Assembly: GCA_041594335.1 (NCBI GenBank)
Contig: JBFHML010000004.1
Location: 6,444-70,443 of the forward strand
Direction of reading: 5' to 3'
From: JAGPUQ01 sp041594335
Lineage (GTDB): Bacteria; Pseudomonadota; Gammaproteobacteria; Pseudomonadales; Porticoccaceae
Length of the DNA: 64,000 bases
Of this stretch, positions 26,272-36,000 are shown in pieces (position 1 is the first letter of the stretch; each line of letters begins with the position of its first letter). The position numbers and the translations under genes were made by a program. The notes under the pieces are model-generated. The model did not search any database, was not told the origin of the DNA, and saw only the letters and a list, made by a program, of their open reading frames with translations.

Positions 26272-27849
26272 ATGAGCGAAGTGTCTGTGGCATCCGCGGC
26301 CTCTGTCGCCGCCCCTCCCGATCGCGTTTCGGCCGGTACCTGGCTTACGGTATTCGGCGGTGTCCTGGGTGCCTTTATCGCGGTGCTCAATATTCATATC
26401 ACCAATGCTTCCCTGAAAGACATTCAGGGCGCCTTGGGCGCGACACTTGAGGAAGGTTCCTTTATTTCCACAGCCTACCTCACCGCAGAGATTGTGGTGA
26501 TTCCCATCACTGGCTGGCTCACCCAAGTTTTTAGTCTACGGCGCTACATTCTGTGGAATACGCTGTTTTTTATGGGCTTTACCACACTTTGTGCCACCGC
26601 CTGGAACCTGGAATCCATGCTGGTGTTCCGGGCGCTCGCTGGATTTACCGGCGGGACGCTGATTCCGCTGTCCTTCGCCATTATTCTCACCCTGTTACCC
26701 CCGGCAAAGCAGGCGATCGGTATGGGCATGTTCGCCTTGACGGCGACTCAGGCACCGACTATCGGTCCGACCCTGGGGGGGTATCTCTCCGAGAACTACG
26801 GTTGGGAGACCATTTTCTATCTGCAATTGATTCCTACGGGGATCATGTTCTTTCTGTTGTGGCGCGGTTTGCAGCCGGGCCCGCTCAAGCTGGAGCTACT
26901 GAAAAAAGGGGATTGGTGGGGTATCGCCACCATGGCCATCGGTCTGGGCGCGCTGGAAATCGTCCTGGAGGAAGGCAATCGCAAGGACTGGCTGGAATCA
27001 GATTTCATCGTGCGTGGCGCCTGGCTCGCCGGAATCAGCTTGCTGTTGTGCGTCCTCATTGAGCTGCGCCGCCAGGATCCTTTTATTAACCTCCGGTTGC
27101 TCGCCAGGCGCAATTTTGGGCTCGCCAATATCGTCAATATCGTACTGGGACTCGGGCTCTACGGTTCCGTGTTCATCATGCCCTTCTACCTGACCCAGGT
27201 GCATGGCTATAACGCTATGCAAATTGGGCAAGTGATGATGTGGATTGGCCTTCCGCAACTGATAGTGGTGCCCATTGTGCTGCGCCTCATGCAGCGGGTG
27301 GATATGCGGATTTTGCTAGCGATTGGGGCCGGCGTGTTTGGCCTCAGCTGTCTGATGAATATTCACATGACCGCCGATTACGCCTACGACCATATTCTAT
27401 TGCCCCACGTCATCCGTGGACTGGGCATGCCCTTCATCATGATTCCGCTGTCGGTGATTGCTACCGCAGGTATTGAGCAGCAACAGGTCGGCTCCGCATC
27501 TGGCCTGTTCAACGTCATGCGTAATCTCGGCGGGTCAGTGGGGATCGCGCTCTTGGCAACCTTCGTGTCGGTGCGTGAGCATTTTCACTCGAATCATATC
27601 TTGGATGCGGTTTCGCTCTACGCCCCGGCGACCCAGGATCGACTGGAAGCCATGACGGCCTATTTCCGCGAATTGGGCGCCGATCCGGAGTTGGCGCAGA
27701 TGCGCGCCCTCCTCGCCATTGATGCTGTCGCCCGCCGCGATAGCTATGTGATGGCATTCAACGACGCCTTTTTCGTCATCGGCGCCGCTTTTGTACTGAG
27801 CCTGATGGTAATTCCCTTTTTGAAGAAAGTTCCCCCGGCCGGCCATTGA
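26272..27849 (+). CDS. EmrB-like DHA2-family MFS multidrug efflux transporter
   Basis: 525 residues with about 14 membrane helices, starting near GTWLTVFGGVLGAFIAVLN. The DHA2 motif C-like segment (GPTLGGYLSENYGWETIFYL) identifies a drug-proton antiporter. It pairs with the preceding EmrA-like protein. ATG at MSEVSVASA was chosen; the ribosome-binding site is weak, and translation may depend on the upstream gene. A TTG inside the emrA-like gene is possible but adds a proline-rich tail without homology. Confidence 0.92.
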   Translation: MSEVSVASAASVAAPPDRVSAGTWLTVFGGVLGAFIAVLNIHITNASLKDIQGALGATLEEGSFISTAYLTAEIVVIPITGWLTQVFSLRRYILWNTLFFMGFTTLCATAWNLESMLVFRALAGFTGGTLIPLSFAIILTLLPPAKQAIGMGMFALTATQAPTIGPTLGGYLSENYGWETIFYLQLIPTGIMFFLLWRGLQPGPLKLELLKKGDWWGIATMAIGLGALEIVLEEGNRKDWLESDFIVRGAWLAGISLLLCVLIELRRQDPFINLRLLARRNFGLANIVNIVLGLGLYGSVFIMPFYLTQVHGYNAMQIGQVMMWIGLPQLIVVPIVLRLMQRVDMRILLAIGAGVFGLSCLMNIHMTADYAYDHILLPHVIRGLGMPFIMIPLSVIATAGIEQQQVGSASGLFNVMRNLGGSVGIALLATFVSVREHFHSNHILDAVSLYAPATQDRLEAMTAYFRELGADPELAQMRALLAIDAVARRDSYVMAFNDAFFVIGAAFVLSLMVIPFLKKVPPAGH

Positions 27850-27854
27850 AACCA

Positions 27855-29297
27855 CTAGAGATAGGGGGAAAACAACCAACACAGAGCATTTCGAGTGCGC
27901 GCCACCAGGGATTCCTCGCGCAGTGCGGTTCGAGTGACAGGCGTTGCGTTGCGTACCCGGTCGAGAAAGCGCTCGCGTAGCGCGCCGGCAAAGTTGGCGT
28001 CAAACACCTCCACCCCCAACTCGTAGTTCAAGCGCAGGCTGCGCGGGTCAATGTTCGCTGAGCCGAGTAGAACATAGCGGCCGTCGACGATCAGCAGTTT
28101 GCCGTGATGAAACGGCGGAGGTTGGTAGTACACAGCAACGCCGCGACGAACCAGGGATGGCAACAGGTGTCGTGTCGCCCAATGGACATAAGCGAGGTTA
28201 TTCTGTCCTGGTAGCAGAATCGTCACCGCGACGCCACGCAGGGCCGCGCTTTGCAGACCGGCGATGAGTTCCCGCGACGGCAGGAAATAAGGCGTCATAA
28301 TCTCCAGGCTCGTACGGGCCACCGCGGTGGCGACCTGTAACACCAACGCAAGCTGGTCCAGGTGTTCGTCTGGCCCATCGGCAATCACCCGGCAGAAACT
28401 GGTGCCAGCGGGTCTTGGCGGCGGGGTCTCATTTTCCAGGCTCATGGTGGTTTCCGTGCGTCCCCAGGAATCGACGAAGACGCTGGCCAAGTCCCTCACC
28501 ACCGGACCACGTAGCGAAAAATGCAGATCCGCTACGGGATTGCGCGTCTGTGGCGGGTCTAGTAAATGGCGATCGCCGATATTGATGCCCCCGGTAAATG
28601 CCAGCCGACCGTCGATGAGCAGCAGTTTGCGGTGATTGCGAAGATTGATATTGATGTTCGGAGGTAAAAGCCGTAGCGGATTGAAATGCCGTACCGCCAC
28701 GCCCTGGCGCCGTAGCCTGTGGCTGATCCCGGGCGAATACCATTCGCCTAAGCCATCGATGAGTACCCGCACGCGAACGCCGCGCGCCTGGGCTTCTCCG
28801 AGCGCATCGGCAAATGCCCGCCCTGTGGCATTGTTTTCAAAGATATAGGTCGCGAGATCTATGGTGGTCTGGGCTGCGCGGATTGCGTCGAGCATCGGCG
28901 GATAGGCCTCTTCCCCGTTCCACAATGGCGTCACGGCATTGCCGGAACGCAAGGGTAAGCCGGTGATGGCGCGCCCTGCCCGCACCAGATCAGCGAGCGC
29001 ATCGAAAGCCCTCTCGGTAACGGCCGGGTCTGTTTCCGCCGGCTCTGTGGGATCCGCCGCGGCTACGAGGGGGGCAACGGATACCATCTTGCGGCGGCGA
29101 CGCGCTCGGGATCGGGCCCGGTTGATCCCGAACAGCACATAGAGCACCGCGCCCGCAATGGGCAGGGTCAGCGCTACCGCCATCCAGCCCAGGGCGGCGC
29201 GCGAATCGCGCTTGTGCAGTAGCGCGTGCCAGGCCGCCGCGATGCCGAAGGTTGACTGGACCGCGAAGATCGCCCAACCCCAATGGAATTCGATCAC
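27855..29297 (-). CDS. cls: Cardiolipin synthase (phospholipase D family), GTG start
   Basis: 480 residues (E. coli ClsA 486). Two N-terminal membrane helices precede two HKD motifs: HRKLLLID near residue 218 and HHGKLLIVDG near 396. It would condense phosphatidylglycerol into cardiolipin at the inner membrane. GTG (VIEFHWGW) with GGAG eleven bases upstream is the best start; the frame upstream lacks homology. Its stop is only 5 bp from the end of the convergent MFS gene. Whether it is ClsA-like or a paralogue is not settled. Confidence 0.88.
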   Translation of the reverse strand: MIEFHWGWAIFAVQSTFGIAAAWHALLHKRDSRAALGWMAVALTLPIAGAVLYVLFGINRARSRARRRRKMVSVAPLVAAADPTEPAETDPAVTERAFDALADLVRAGRAITGLPLRSGNAVTPLWNGEEAYPPMLDAIRAAQTTIDLATYIFENNATGRAFADALGEAQARGVRVRVLIDGLGEWYSPGISHRLRRQGVAVRHFNPLRLLPPNININLRNHRKLLLIDGRLAFTGGINIGDRHLLDPPQTRNPVADLHFSLRGPVVRDLASVFVDSWGRTETTMSLENETPPPRPAGTSFCRVIADGPDEHLDQLALVLQVATAVARTSLEIMTPYFLPSRELIAGLQSAALRGVAVTILLPGQNNLAYVHWATRHLLPSLVRRGVAVYYQPPPFHHGKLLIVDGRYVLLGSANIDPRSLRLNYELGVEVFDANFAGALRERFLDRVRNATPVTRTALREESLVARTRNALCWLFSPYL

Positions 29298-29410
29298 ACA
29301 GGTTCTCCGACCATGCCCCCTGCCCCTCTGCCCGGCAGGGAACGTCGAAGTTACAGTATCATGCAGGCCCTTTACCGGGTTTCGCCCGCGGCTTGTAGAG
29401 ATCATAAGCA

Positions 29411-31441
29411 ATGAATTTTCCGCACTTGCTCGCACCACTCGACTTAGGTTTCACCCAACTGCGCAACCGCATCATGATGGGCTCGATGCACTCCGGATTG
29501 GAGTTGCTGGATCGGCCATTTGAACGCTTGGCGGCTTTCTACGGTGAGCGTGCGCGTGGCGGCGCTGGTCTGATTGTCACCGGCGGCTACGCACCCAACG
29601 AGACTGGCCGCATCGAGGAAGGCGGACCCATTTTTCATCAGCCGGAAGAGATAGCGGACCATCGTCTGATCACCCGCCGAGTGCACGATGAGGGCGGTAA
29701 GATCCTGTTACAAATTCTGCATACCGGCCGCTATGCCAAGGACGACAGCATCGTCGGGGTATCGGACATCCGTTCGCGGATCAACCGCCGTGTACCCCGA
29801 GCACTCGACGGCGAAGAGATCGCTCGCTACGTGGAGGACTACGCTGATGCCGCGGCACTGGCCCAGGAAGCCGGTTACGACGGCGTCGAAGTGATGGGCT
29901 CCGAAGGCTACCTAATCAACCAATTTTTGGTACGGCGCACTAACAATCGTACCGACGAGTGGGGCGGCAGCTATGAAAATCGTATGCGGTTCCCACTGGA
30001 GATCGTGCGCCGAATCCGCGAGCGTGTTGGCCACAACTTTATTCTCATGTATCGGATCTCTTGTATCGATCTGGTCGAGGGAGGCAGCACGGGCGCGGAG
30101 ATTGTGGAGCTGGCTCAGCGCTTGGAGCGCGCCGGCGTCACCGTATTCAACACAGGGATCGGCTGGCACGAAGCGCATGTGCCCACTATCGCGTATATGG
30201 TGCCCCGTGGCGCCTGGCGCTTTGCGGTGCGCAATGTCACCGAGAACGTCGGCGTGCCCGTAATCGCGTCCAACCGCATTAATACGCCGGAGGTCGCCGA
30301 GAATATCATTGCCAGCGGCGATGCCCAGATGGTCTCCTTGGCGCGTGCCATGCTGGCCGATCCGGAATTTGCGGCCAAGGTGGCGGCCGGCCGGCCGGAG
30401 GCGATCAATACCTGTATCGGTTGCAATCAAGCCTGCCTGGATTTTATTTTCAAGGGCAAGGCGACCAGCTGCCTAGTCAATCCTCGGGCGGGTCGCGAAC
30501 TCGATTTCGAGACCTTGACCACGACGGCATCACGGTCCCACCGCGTCGCCGTGGTGGGTGCCGGTCCGGCGGGTTTGTCCGCGGCACTCGCTGCAGCAGA
30601 GCGTGGGCACAGTGTGACCTTGTTCGAGGCGGGCAGCGACATCGGCGGTCAATTGCATCTGGCTCGACGCATTCCCGACAAAACGGAATTCAATGAACTC
30701 CTGCGTTATTACCGCACCAGGCTGGCCGAACTTGGCGTCGAAATCCGGCTCAACGCGCCGGTCGAGGCCGACCAATTACGAGCCGCTGGGTTTGAGGATG
30801 TCATTGTCGCTACCGGCATCGTGCCGCGGCAGCCGGACATCCCTGGTCTCGACCACCCTGGAGTGATCCCTTATATCGACCTGATCACAGGACGCCGTGA
30901 AGCCGGTGCCCGAGTCGCCATTCTGGGCGCTGGGGGCATTGGCTTCGACGCCGCTGTGTTGCTGGCGCATGGCGCTGGCGGTGAGCCGCCGGATACCGCG
31001 GCCTTTCTGGCCAAGTGGGGGGTGGATACCACGCTCGAGGCCCCCGGCGGGCTGCTGCCGGAGGGGCCTAGGATTCCACCGGCACGGCGGGAAATCACGC
31101 TGTTCCAACGCAAGCCTGGGCCCATGGGGCGGAGCTTGGGTCTCACCACCGGCTGGGTGTTACGCGCTGAGCTGGAGGCGAGCGGTGTCCGCTTCGTGCC
31201 GGGCGTCAGCTACCGGCGCATCGACGATCAGGGGCTGCATTACGAACTCGATGGCGAGCCGCAGGTCTTGGCGGTCGACAACGTCATCCTTTGTACCGGT
31301 CAGGATCCATTCGATGAACTGAGCGCACCCCTGATCGCCGCAGGCCTTCGGGTACATGTCATCGGCGGCGCCCGAGAAGCAGCGGAGCTGGATGCTTTTG
31401 CCGCCATCGCGGCCGGAACGGAGCTGGCAACGCAACTCTAG
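29411..31441 (+). CDS. fadH: FadH-type 2,4-dienoyl-CoA reductase (NADPH)
   Basis: 676 residues (E. coli FadH 672). The old-yellow-enzyme FMN barrel comes first. Then a 4Fe-4S motif CIGCNQAC at about 336-343 with the fourth Cys in SCLVNP, a FAD/NAD domain near 379 (VAVVGAGPAGLSA) and a second nucleotide fold (VAILGAGGIGFDAA). FadH removes conjugated double bases during beta-oxidation of polyunsaturated fatty acids. The gene is divergent from cls. Close homologues reduce other enals or trimethylamine, so substrate is probable rather than certain. Confidence 0.86.
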   Translation: MNFPHLLAPLDLGFTQLRNRIMMGSMHSGLELLDRPFERLAAFYGERARGGAGLIVTGGYAPNETGRIEEGGPIFHQPEEIADHRLITRRVHDEGGKILLQILHTGRYAKDDSIVGVSDIRSRINRRVPRALDGEEIARYVEDYADAAALAQEAGYDGVEVMGSEGYLINQFLVRRTNNRTDEWGGSYENRMRFPLEIVRRIRERVGHNFILMYRISCIDLVEGGSTGAEIVELAQRLERAGVTVFNTGIGWHEAHVPTIAYMVPRGAWRFAVRNVTENVGVPVIASNRINTPEVAENIIASGDAQMVSLARAMLADPEFAAKVAAGRPEAINTCIGCNQACLDFIFKGKATSCLVNPRAGRELDFETLTTTASRSHRVAVVGAGPAGLSAALAAAERGHSVTLFEAGSDIGGQLHLARRIPDKTEFNELLRYYRTRLAELGVEIRLNAPVEADQLRAAGFEDVIVATGIVPRQPDIPGLDHPGVIPYIDLITGRREAGARVAILGAGGIGFDAAVLLAHGAGGEPPDTAAFLAKWGVDTTLEAPGGLLPEGPRIPPARREITLFQRKPGPMGRSLGLTTGWVLRAELEASGVRFVPGVSYRRIDDQGLHYELDGEPQVLAVDNVILCTGQDPFDELSAPLIAAGLRVHVIGGAREAAELDAFAAIAAGTELATQL

Positions 31442-31481
31442 CGCGCGACACGGGGGCCGTGATTGGCGCCGTGTCGCGCGC
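31441..31481. terminator. Bidirectional hairpin between fadH and gor
   Basis: GCGCGCGACACGG and CCGTGTCGCGCGC form a perfect 13-bp stem with a 15-base loop in the convergent gap. It starts at the last base of the fadH stop codon. No T-run follows, so if it terminates transcription it does so weakly or with Rho, or it protects mRNA ends. Confidence 0.5.
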
Positions 31482-31561
31482 GGTCCGTGAACATCGCGAT
31501 GCGTGTAGGCCCTTAGGTATCCGAGCGAAGCGCGGCTATTGCTCTGACGGCGCGCTTCGGC

Positions 31562-32902
31562 TCAGCGCAGTGTGACAAATTCCTCTGCGGCAGTCGGGTG
31601 AATACCGATAGTGCGGTCGAAGTCGGCTTTGGTCGCCCCCATTTGTACTGCCACGGCGAACCCCTGAATGATTTCGCCAGCATGGTCTCCGAGCATGTGG
31701 CAGCCGAGCACTCGGTCACTGTCGGCATCCACCACCAGCTTGATTAGCGCGCGGTCGCTGCCACCACCTAGGGTGGCCTTGAGCGGGCGAAATTCGCTCC
31801 GGTACACTCGGATATTGGCGAAGCGTTCGCGTGCTTGTGCTTCGGTAAGTCCCACGGTGCCAATGGCCGGTTGGCTGAATACGGCACTGGGAATATTGTC
31901 GTAATTCATGACGGCATCGCCATTCCCGAATAGATTCTGGGTCAGCATCATGGCTTCGCGAATCGCTACTGGCGTGAGTTCGATGCGCCCGGTGACATCG
32001 CCGATAGCATAGATCGACGGCTCGGCGGTACGGAAATGACTGTCGGTACGGATGGCACCGCGGGAGTCGGTTTCCACTCGGGTATTTTCCAAGCCCAGAC
32101 CGGTGCTATTGGGCTTGCGTCCGGTGGCATAGAGAAAGGCACCTGCGGTGAGCTCCTCACCATCGCTGAGTAGCGCGCGAAATTCCGCGCCGGCGGGCGC
32201 GATACGCGCGACTTCTGTGTTGAAGTGGAGGTGGATGCCGCGCTCCTGCATCTGCGCGGCGAGGGCTTCGCCGAGTTCGCTGTCGAAGCCGCGCAGCAGG
32301 TGGTCGCGACGATGGACCAGATGCGTCTCCACGCCTAAGCCATGGCAAATACCGGCAAATTCGACGGCGATATAGCCTCCACCGACGATGGCTATGCGCT
32401 TTGGCAGCCGCTCCAGATAGAACATATCATCCGAGTTGAGGACATGCTCTCGACCGGGGAATTCGGGGATAAAGGGCTGCCCACCAGTGGCGATAAGAAT
32501 ATGGCGGGCGCGGTATTCGCGGTCGGCCACAGCGACCCGATGAGCGTCCAGCAGGCGGGCAGTGCCGCGTAGCACGGTTGCCCCGCTATCATTCAGCAAT
32601 TTCTCGTATATTTCGTTTAGCCTTTTGATTTCCTTGGTTTTGTTGTCTCGCAATGTCGACCAATCAAATGCGTGTTCGGGCACGTTCCAGCCATAGCCTC
32701 GGGCGTCACCGAGCGCGTGGGAGAATTCGGCCGCGTAGACGAACAGCTTCTTCGGGACGCAACCGACGTTGACGCAGGTACCACCCAACGCCCGGTTTTC
32801 GGCGATGGCGACCCGAGCACCATAACCGGCGGCCATCCGTGCGGCACGCACACCGCCGGATCCAGCTCCCATCACCAGGAGATCGAAATCGGCTGTCTTC
32901 AT
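31562..32902 (-). CDS. gor: Glutathione-disulfide reductase
   Basis: 446 residues (E. coli 450). FAD-binding start LVMGAGSGGVRAAR, redox-active disulfide GTCVNVGCVPKK at about residues 42-53, NADPH fold IVGGGYIAVEFAG and the C-terminal base HPTAAEEF are all present. It keeps glutathione reduced. The ATG overlaps the cysG stop by four bases, so it ends the ftsK-lolA-rarA-crcB-serS-cysG run. Confidence 0.96.
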   Translation of the reverse strand: MKTADFDLLVMGAGSGGVRAARMAAGYGARVAIAENRALGGTCVNVGCVPKKLFVYAAEFSHALGDARGYGWNVPEHAFDWSTLRDNKTKEIKRLNEIYEKLLNDSGATVLRGTARLLDAHRVAVADREYRARHILIATGGQPFIPEFPGREHVLNSDDMFYLERLPKRIAIVGGGYIAVEFAGICHGLGVETHLVHRRDHLLRGFDSELGEALAAQMQERGIHLHFNTEVARIAPAGAEFRALLSDGEELTAGAFLYATGRKPNSTGLGLENTRVETDSRGAIRTDSHFRTAEPSIYAIGDVTGRIELTPVAIREAMMLTQNLFGNGDAVMNYDNIPSAVFSQPAIGTVGLTEAQARERFANIRVYRSEFRPLKATLGGGSDRALIKLVVDADSDRVLGCHMLGDHAGEIIQGFAVAVQMGATKADFDRTIGIHPTAAEEFVTLR

Positions 32903-34326
32903 GATGCCTCCCCGGCGGGCCCTAGCAGGCCCTCAGATGAGCTCTGATCCTCGAACCAGGCCAGTTGTTCACGGAGTTTCACGACCTCCCCCACAATGAG
33001 CAGGGTCGGTGCATGAACGCGGTACCGGGCGACCAGGTCCGGCAAGGTGGCCAGCGTGGCGCTGAACACCTGTTGTTCCGGGCGGGTCCCCCGCTCGATC
33101 AGCGCGGCGGGCAGCGTAGCCGGCAGACCGTGCTGGATCAGCTGTTCACAAATGATCGACAACCCCTCCAGCGGCATGTAGAACACCAGCGTCTGCCCAG
33201 GGCGAGCCAGGGCTTCCCAGTCGAGGTCGACAGTGTTTCCGCGCCGGTGGCCGGTCTGGAAACGGACGGACTGGGCGTAATCGCGGTGTGTCAGCGGAAT
33301 GCCCGCGTAACTGGCGCACCCCGACGCCGCTGTGATGCCAGGCACGACCTGGAAGGGAATTCCCGCGGCCGCTAACTGCTCGATCTCTTCGCCACCGCGA
33401 CCGAAGATAAAGGGATCTCCTCCCTTCAGTCGCAGCACTCGCCGGCCCGCGCGGGCATGCGCGATGAGCCGCGCATTGATATCGGGTTGCGGCACGGCAT
33501 GTGTGCCAGCGCGCTTACCCACATACTCTCGCTCGGCATCGCGGCGTACTAGGGCGAGGACGGGTTCGGAGACCAAACGGTCGTAGAGCACAACATCCGC
33601 CTGCTGCATGAGTCGCAACGCGCGGAAAGTCAGCAGGTCTGGATCACCTGGGCCCGCACCGACTAAATAGACCTCGCCGCAAGATGCGCGGTCTTTGGCT
33701 GCGGACAGCAGCGCCTCTAGCTCGCGACGAGCTGCCGCGGGTCGACCGCTATAGACCAGCTCCGCGACCGGCCCCGAGAAAACGTCCTCCCAGAACCCGC
33801 GCCGTGCGGTGATGTCGCTCAGCTGCGCCCGCACTGCGGGTCGGTACGCTTGTGCGAGCCGCGCAAGCTCGCCGGTGCGTTCTGGCAGAAGTGCTTCGAT
33901 GCGGGTGCGGAGCATGCGTGCCAGCACAGGCGCCGCGCCGCCGCTGCCGATCGCCAGGCATACCGGGTCGCGGTCAACGATGGCGGGAAAGGTAACGGTG
34001 CATAACGCGGGTTGGTCGACGACGTTGACCGGGATACGGCGCACCCGTGCAGCGCGGTGCACCGCACGGTTGACCGTGGGACTTCCGGTGGCCGCTACCG
34101 CGAGCACGGCATCGTCGAGGTCCGCAGCACGAAAACGGCGGCGCAACAGGACCAGCGCGTCGGTGGCGGCCAGCTGTTCGATCTCCGCGCAACACTCGGG
34201 GGCGATCACTTTGACGCAAGCCCCCGCATCGCGGAGTAATCGAAGTTTGCGGGCAGCCACGCTACCCGCACCCACCAATACGCAGGTCTCCCCCCTCAGG
34301 CGGTGGAATAGTGGTAGCGCGTCCAC
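32899..34326 (-). CDS. cysG: Siroheme synthase (trifunctional)
   Basis: 475 residues (E. coli 457). The N-terminal precorrin-2 dehydrogenase/ferrochelatase (CVLVGAGSVAARKLRLL) covers about 1-215, followed by the uroporphyrinogen III methyltransferase (VYLVGAGPGDPDLLTFRAL) to the end. It makes siroheme for sulfite and nitrite reductases. It begins one base after serS ends and is coupled to gor. Confidence 0.96.
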   Translation of the reverse strand: MDALPLFHRLRGETCVLVGAGSVAARKLRLLRDAGACVKVIAPECCAEIEQLAATDALVLLRRRFRAADLDDAVLAVAATGSPTVNRAVHRAARVRRIPVNVVDQPALCTVTFPAIVDRDPVCLAIGSGGAAPVLARMLRTRIEALLPERTGELARLAQAYRPAVRAQLSDITARRGFWEDVFSGPVAELVYSGRPAAARRELEALLSAAKDRASCGEVYLVGAGPGDPDLLTFRALRLMQQADVVLYDRLVSEPVLALVRRDAEREYVGKRAGTHAVPQPDINARLIAHARAGRRVLRLKGGDPFIFGRGGEEIEQLAAAGIPFQVVPGITAASGCASYAGIPLTHRDYAQSVRFQTGHRRGNTVDLDWEALARPGQTLVFYMPLEGLSIICEQLIQHGLPATLPAALIERGTRPEQQVFSATLATLPDLVARYRVHAPTLLIVGEVVKLREQLAWFEDQSSSEGLLGPAGEAS

Positions 34327-34327
34327 T

Positions 34328-35602
34328 TCAGGCGATACGCTCGCTGCCGCCCAGATAGGGCCGCAAAGCCACCGGTACAGTGATACTGCCGTCGGCCTGC
34401 TGGTGATTTTCCATGACCGCGATCAAGGTGCGGCCGACCGCCAGCCCGGAGCCATTGAGCGTGTGCAAAAGCTCCGGCTTGCCGGTTTCCGGGTTGCGCC
34501 AGCGCGCTTGCAGGCGACGTGCCTGAAAGTCACGGAAGTTGCTGCAGGAAGAGATCTCGCGGTAGGTTTCTTGAGAAGGCAACCAGACTTCCAGGTCATA
34601 GGTCTTGGCGGCCGCAAAACCCAGGTCGCCGCCACACAGGGCAACGGTACGATAGGGTAGTTCCAGGCGCTCCAGGACGGTCTCGGCATGGCGCCGCAGA
34701 CTTTCCAGTGCAGCCGCCGACTGCGTGGGTTGAACCAATTGAACCAACTCGACTTTCTCGAACTGGTGTTGGCGAATCATCCCACGGGTGTCACGGCCAT
34801 GACTGCCGGCTTCGCTGCGGAAACAAGGGCTGTGGCAGACATAGCGCACCGGCAGTTGCTCGGCGGTGAGGATCTGGTCCCGAGCGAGATTGGTGACAGG
34901 TACTTCCGCTGTGGGAATGAGGTACCAGGGCGTTTCTGCTTCGACTCGAAACAGATCTTCGGAAAATTTGGGGAGTTGCCCGGTACCGAACAACGACTGG
35001 GCGTTTACCAGGTAGGGAACATAGACTTCTCGATACCCATGCTCGGTAGTGTGCAATTCCAACATGAACTGGGTCAACGCGCGTTGCAGGCGCGCCAGGG
35101 GTCCGGACAGCACGGCGAACCGCGCCCCGGTGATACGTGCAGCGGCTTCTAGATCCAGCTGCCCCAGCTCCGCGCCCAGATCGACATGATCGCGCACGGG
35201 GAAATCAAACTTGCGCGGCGTTCCCCAACGATGCACCTCTAGATTATCGGCTTCGGAACGACCATCGGGGACATCTGCGTCCGGTAGATTAGGTAGTCGG
35301 CTCAAAAAATCGTCCAACCGGTGCTGCACTTGCTGCAACTGCCCGGCCAGCTCATCGAGGCGGCGTTTGTCCGCTTCGACGGCTGCGAGTAGTGGCGCGA
35401 TGTCCTCTCCAGCGGCCTTCGCCTTGCCGATGCTCCGGGCGCTGGCGTTGCGCCGAGCCTGGAGTTGCTCGGTTTCCACTTGCAAGGTCTTGCGCTCAGC
35501 CTCCAGCGCCGTGAATTCCTCGGGGGCGAATATAAATCCCCGGCGTCGCAGGTGGTCGGTCACGGCAGCGAGGTCGGAGCGCAAAAGCTTGGGGTCGAGC
35601 AT
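34328..35602 (-). CDS. serS: Seryl-tRNA synthetase
   Basis: 424 residues (E. coli 430). The start MLDPKLLRSDL opens the N-terminal coiled-coil arm (about 35-100) that clasps the long variable arm of tRNA-Ser. Class II motif 2 (RYVCHSPCFRSEAGSHGRDT) and motif 3 (NGSGLAVGRTLIAVMENHQ) are visible. Two tRNA-Ser genes lie 11 kb away. In Pseudomonas serS also lies between crcB and cysG. Confidence 0.97.
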   Translation of the reverse strand: MLDPKLLRSDLAAVTDHLRRRGFIFAPEEFTALEAERKTLQVETEQLQARRNASARSIGKAKAAGEDIAPLLAAVEADKRRLDELAGQLQQVQHRLDDFLSRLPNLPDADVPDGRSEADNLEVHRWGTPRKFDFPVRDHVDLGAELGQLDLEAAARITGARFAVLSGPLARLQRALTQFMLELHTTEHGYREVYVPYLVNAQSLFGTGQLPKFSEDLFRVEAETPWYLIPTAEVPVTNLARDQILTAEQLPVRYVCHSPCFRSEAGSHGRDTRGMIRQHQFEKVELVQLVQPTQSAAALESLRRHAETVLERLELPYRTVALCGGDLGFAAAKTYDLEVWLPSQETYREISSCSNFRDFQARRLQARWRNPETGKPELLHTLNGSGLAVGRTLIAVMENHQQADGSITVPVALRPYLGGSERIA

Positions 35603-35622
35603 GAATAGAAACTTCCGGTCGG

Positions 35623-36000
35623 CTATAGGGAGAGGCGGGTCAAGGCCATGGCTGTGGCCGCGGCGCCCAAACAGAGTACGAGATTGGCGGCGGCATTGAC
35701 GATGGCGAGCAGTGGCTGGTGATTCTGCCACAAGCCTAGGGTATCAATCGAAAAAGTGGAAAATGTGGTGAAGGCGCCTAGCACACCGATCATCAATAGC
35801 TCGCGCCAGATCGCCGGCAGCAGCGCTCGCTCGACGATCAACACGTGCAGTATGCCGATCAAAACACAGCCGAGGACGTTGGCCGCCAGGGTAGGAAACG
35901 GGAAACGTCCGACGCTCACCGGAGCGAGCCAGATGCTCAGTCCATAACGGCCGAGTGCCCCGAGGGCGCCGCCAACGGCCACGGCGAGCCACGCCGGCAT
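35623..36000 (-). CDS. crcB: Fluoride ion channel CrcB/Fluc
   Basis: 125 residues with four membrane helices. Family motifs are GGALGALGRYGLS near the start, the ANVLGC segment with its conserved asparagine, and FTTFSTFS, which lines the fluoride path. It works as an antiparallel dimer to expel fluoride. The ATG overlaps the rarA stop by one base; there is no room for a fluoride riboswitch of its own. Confidence 0.95.
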   Translation of the reverse strand: MPAWLAVAVGGALGALGRYGLSIWLAPVSVGRFPFPTLAANVLGCVLIGILHVLIVERALLPAIWRELLMIGVLGAFTTFSTFSIDTLGLWQNHQPLLAIVNAAANLVLCLGAAATAMALTRLSL

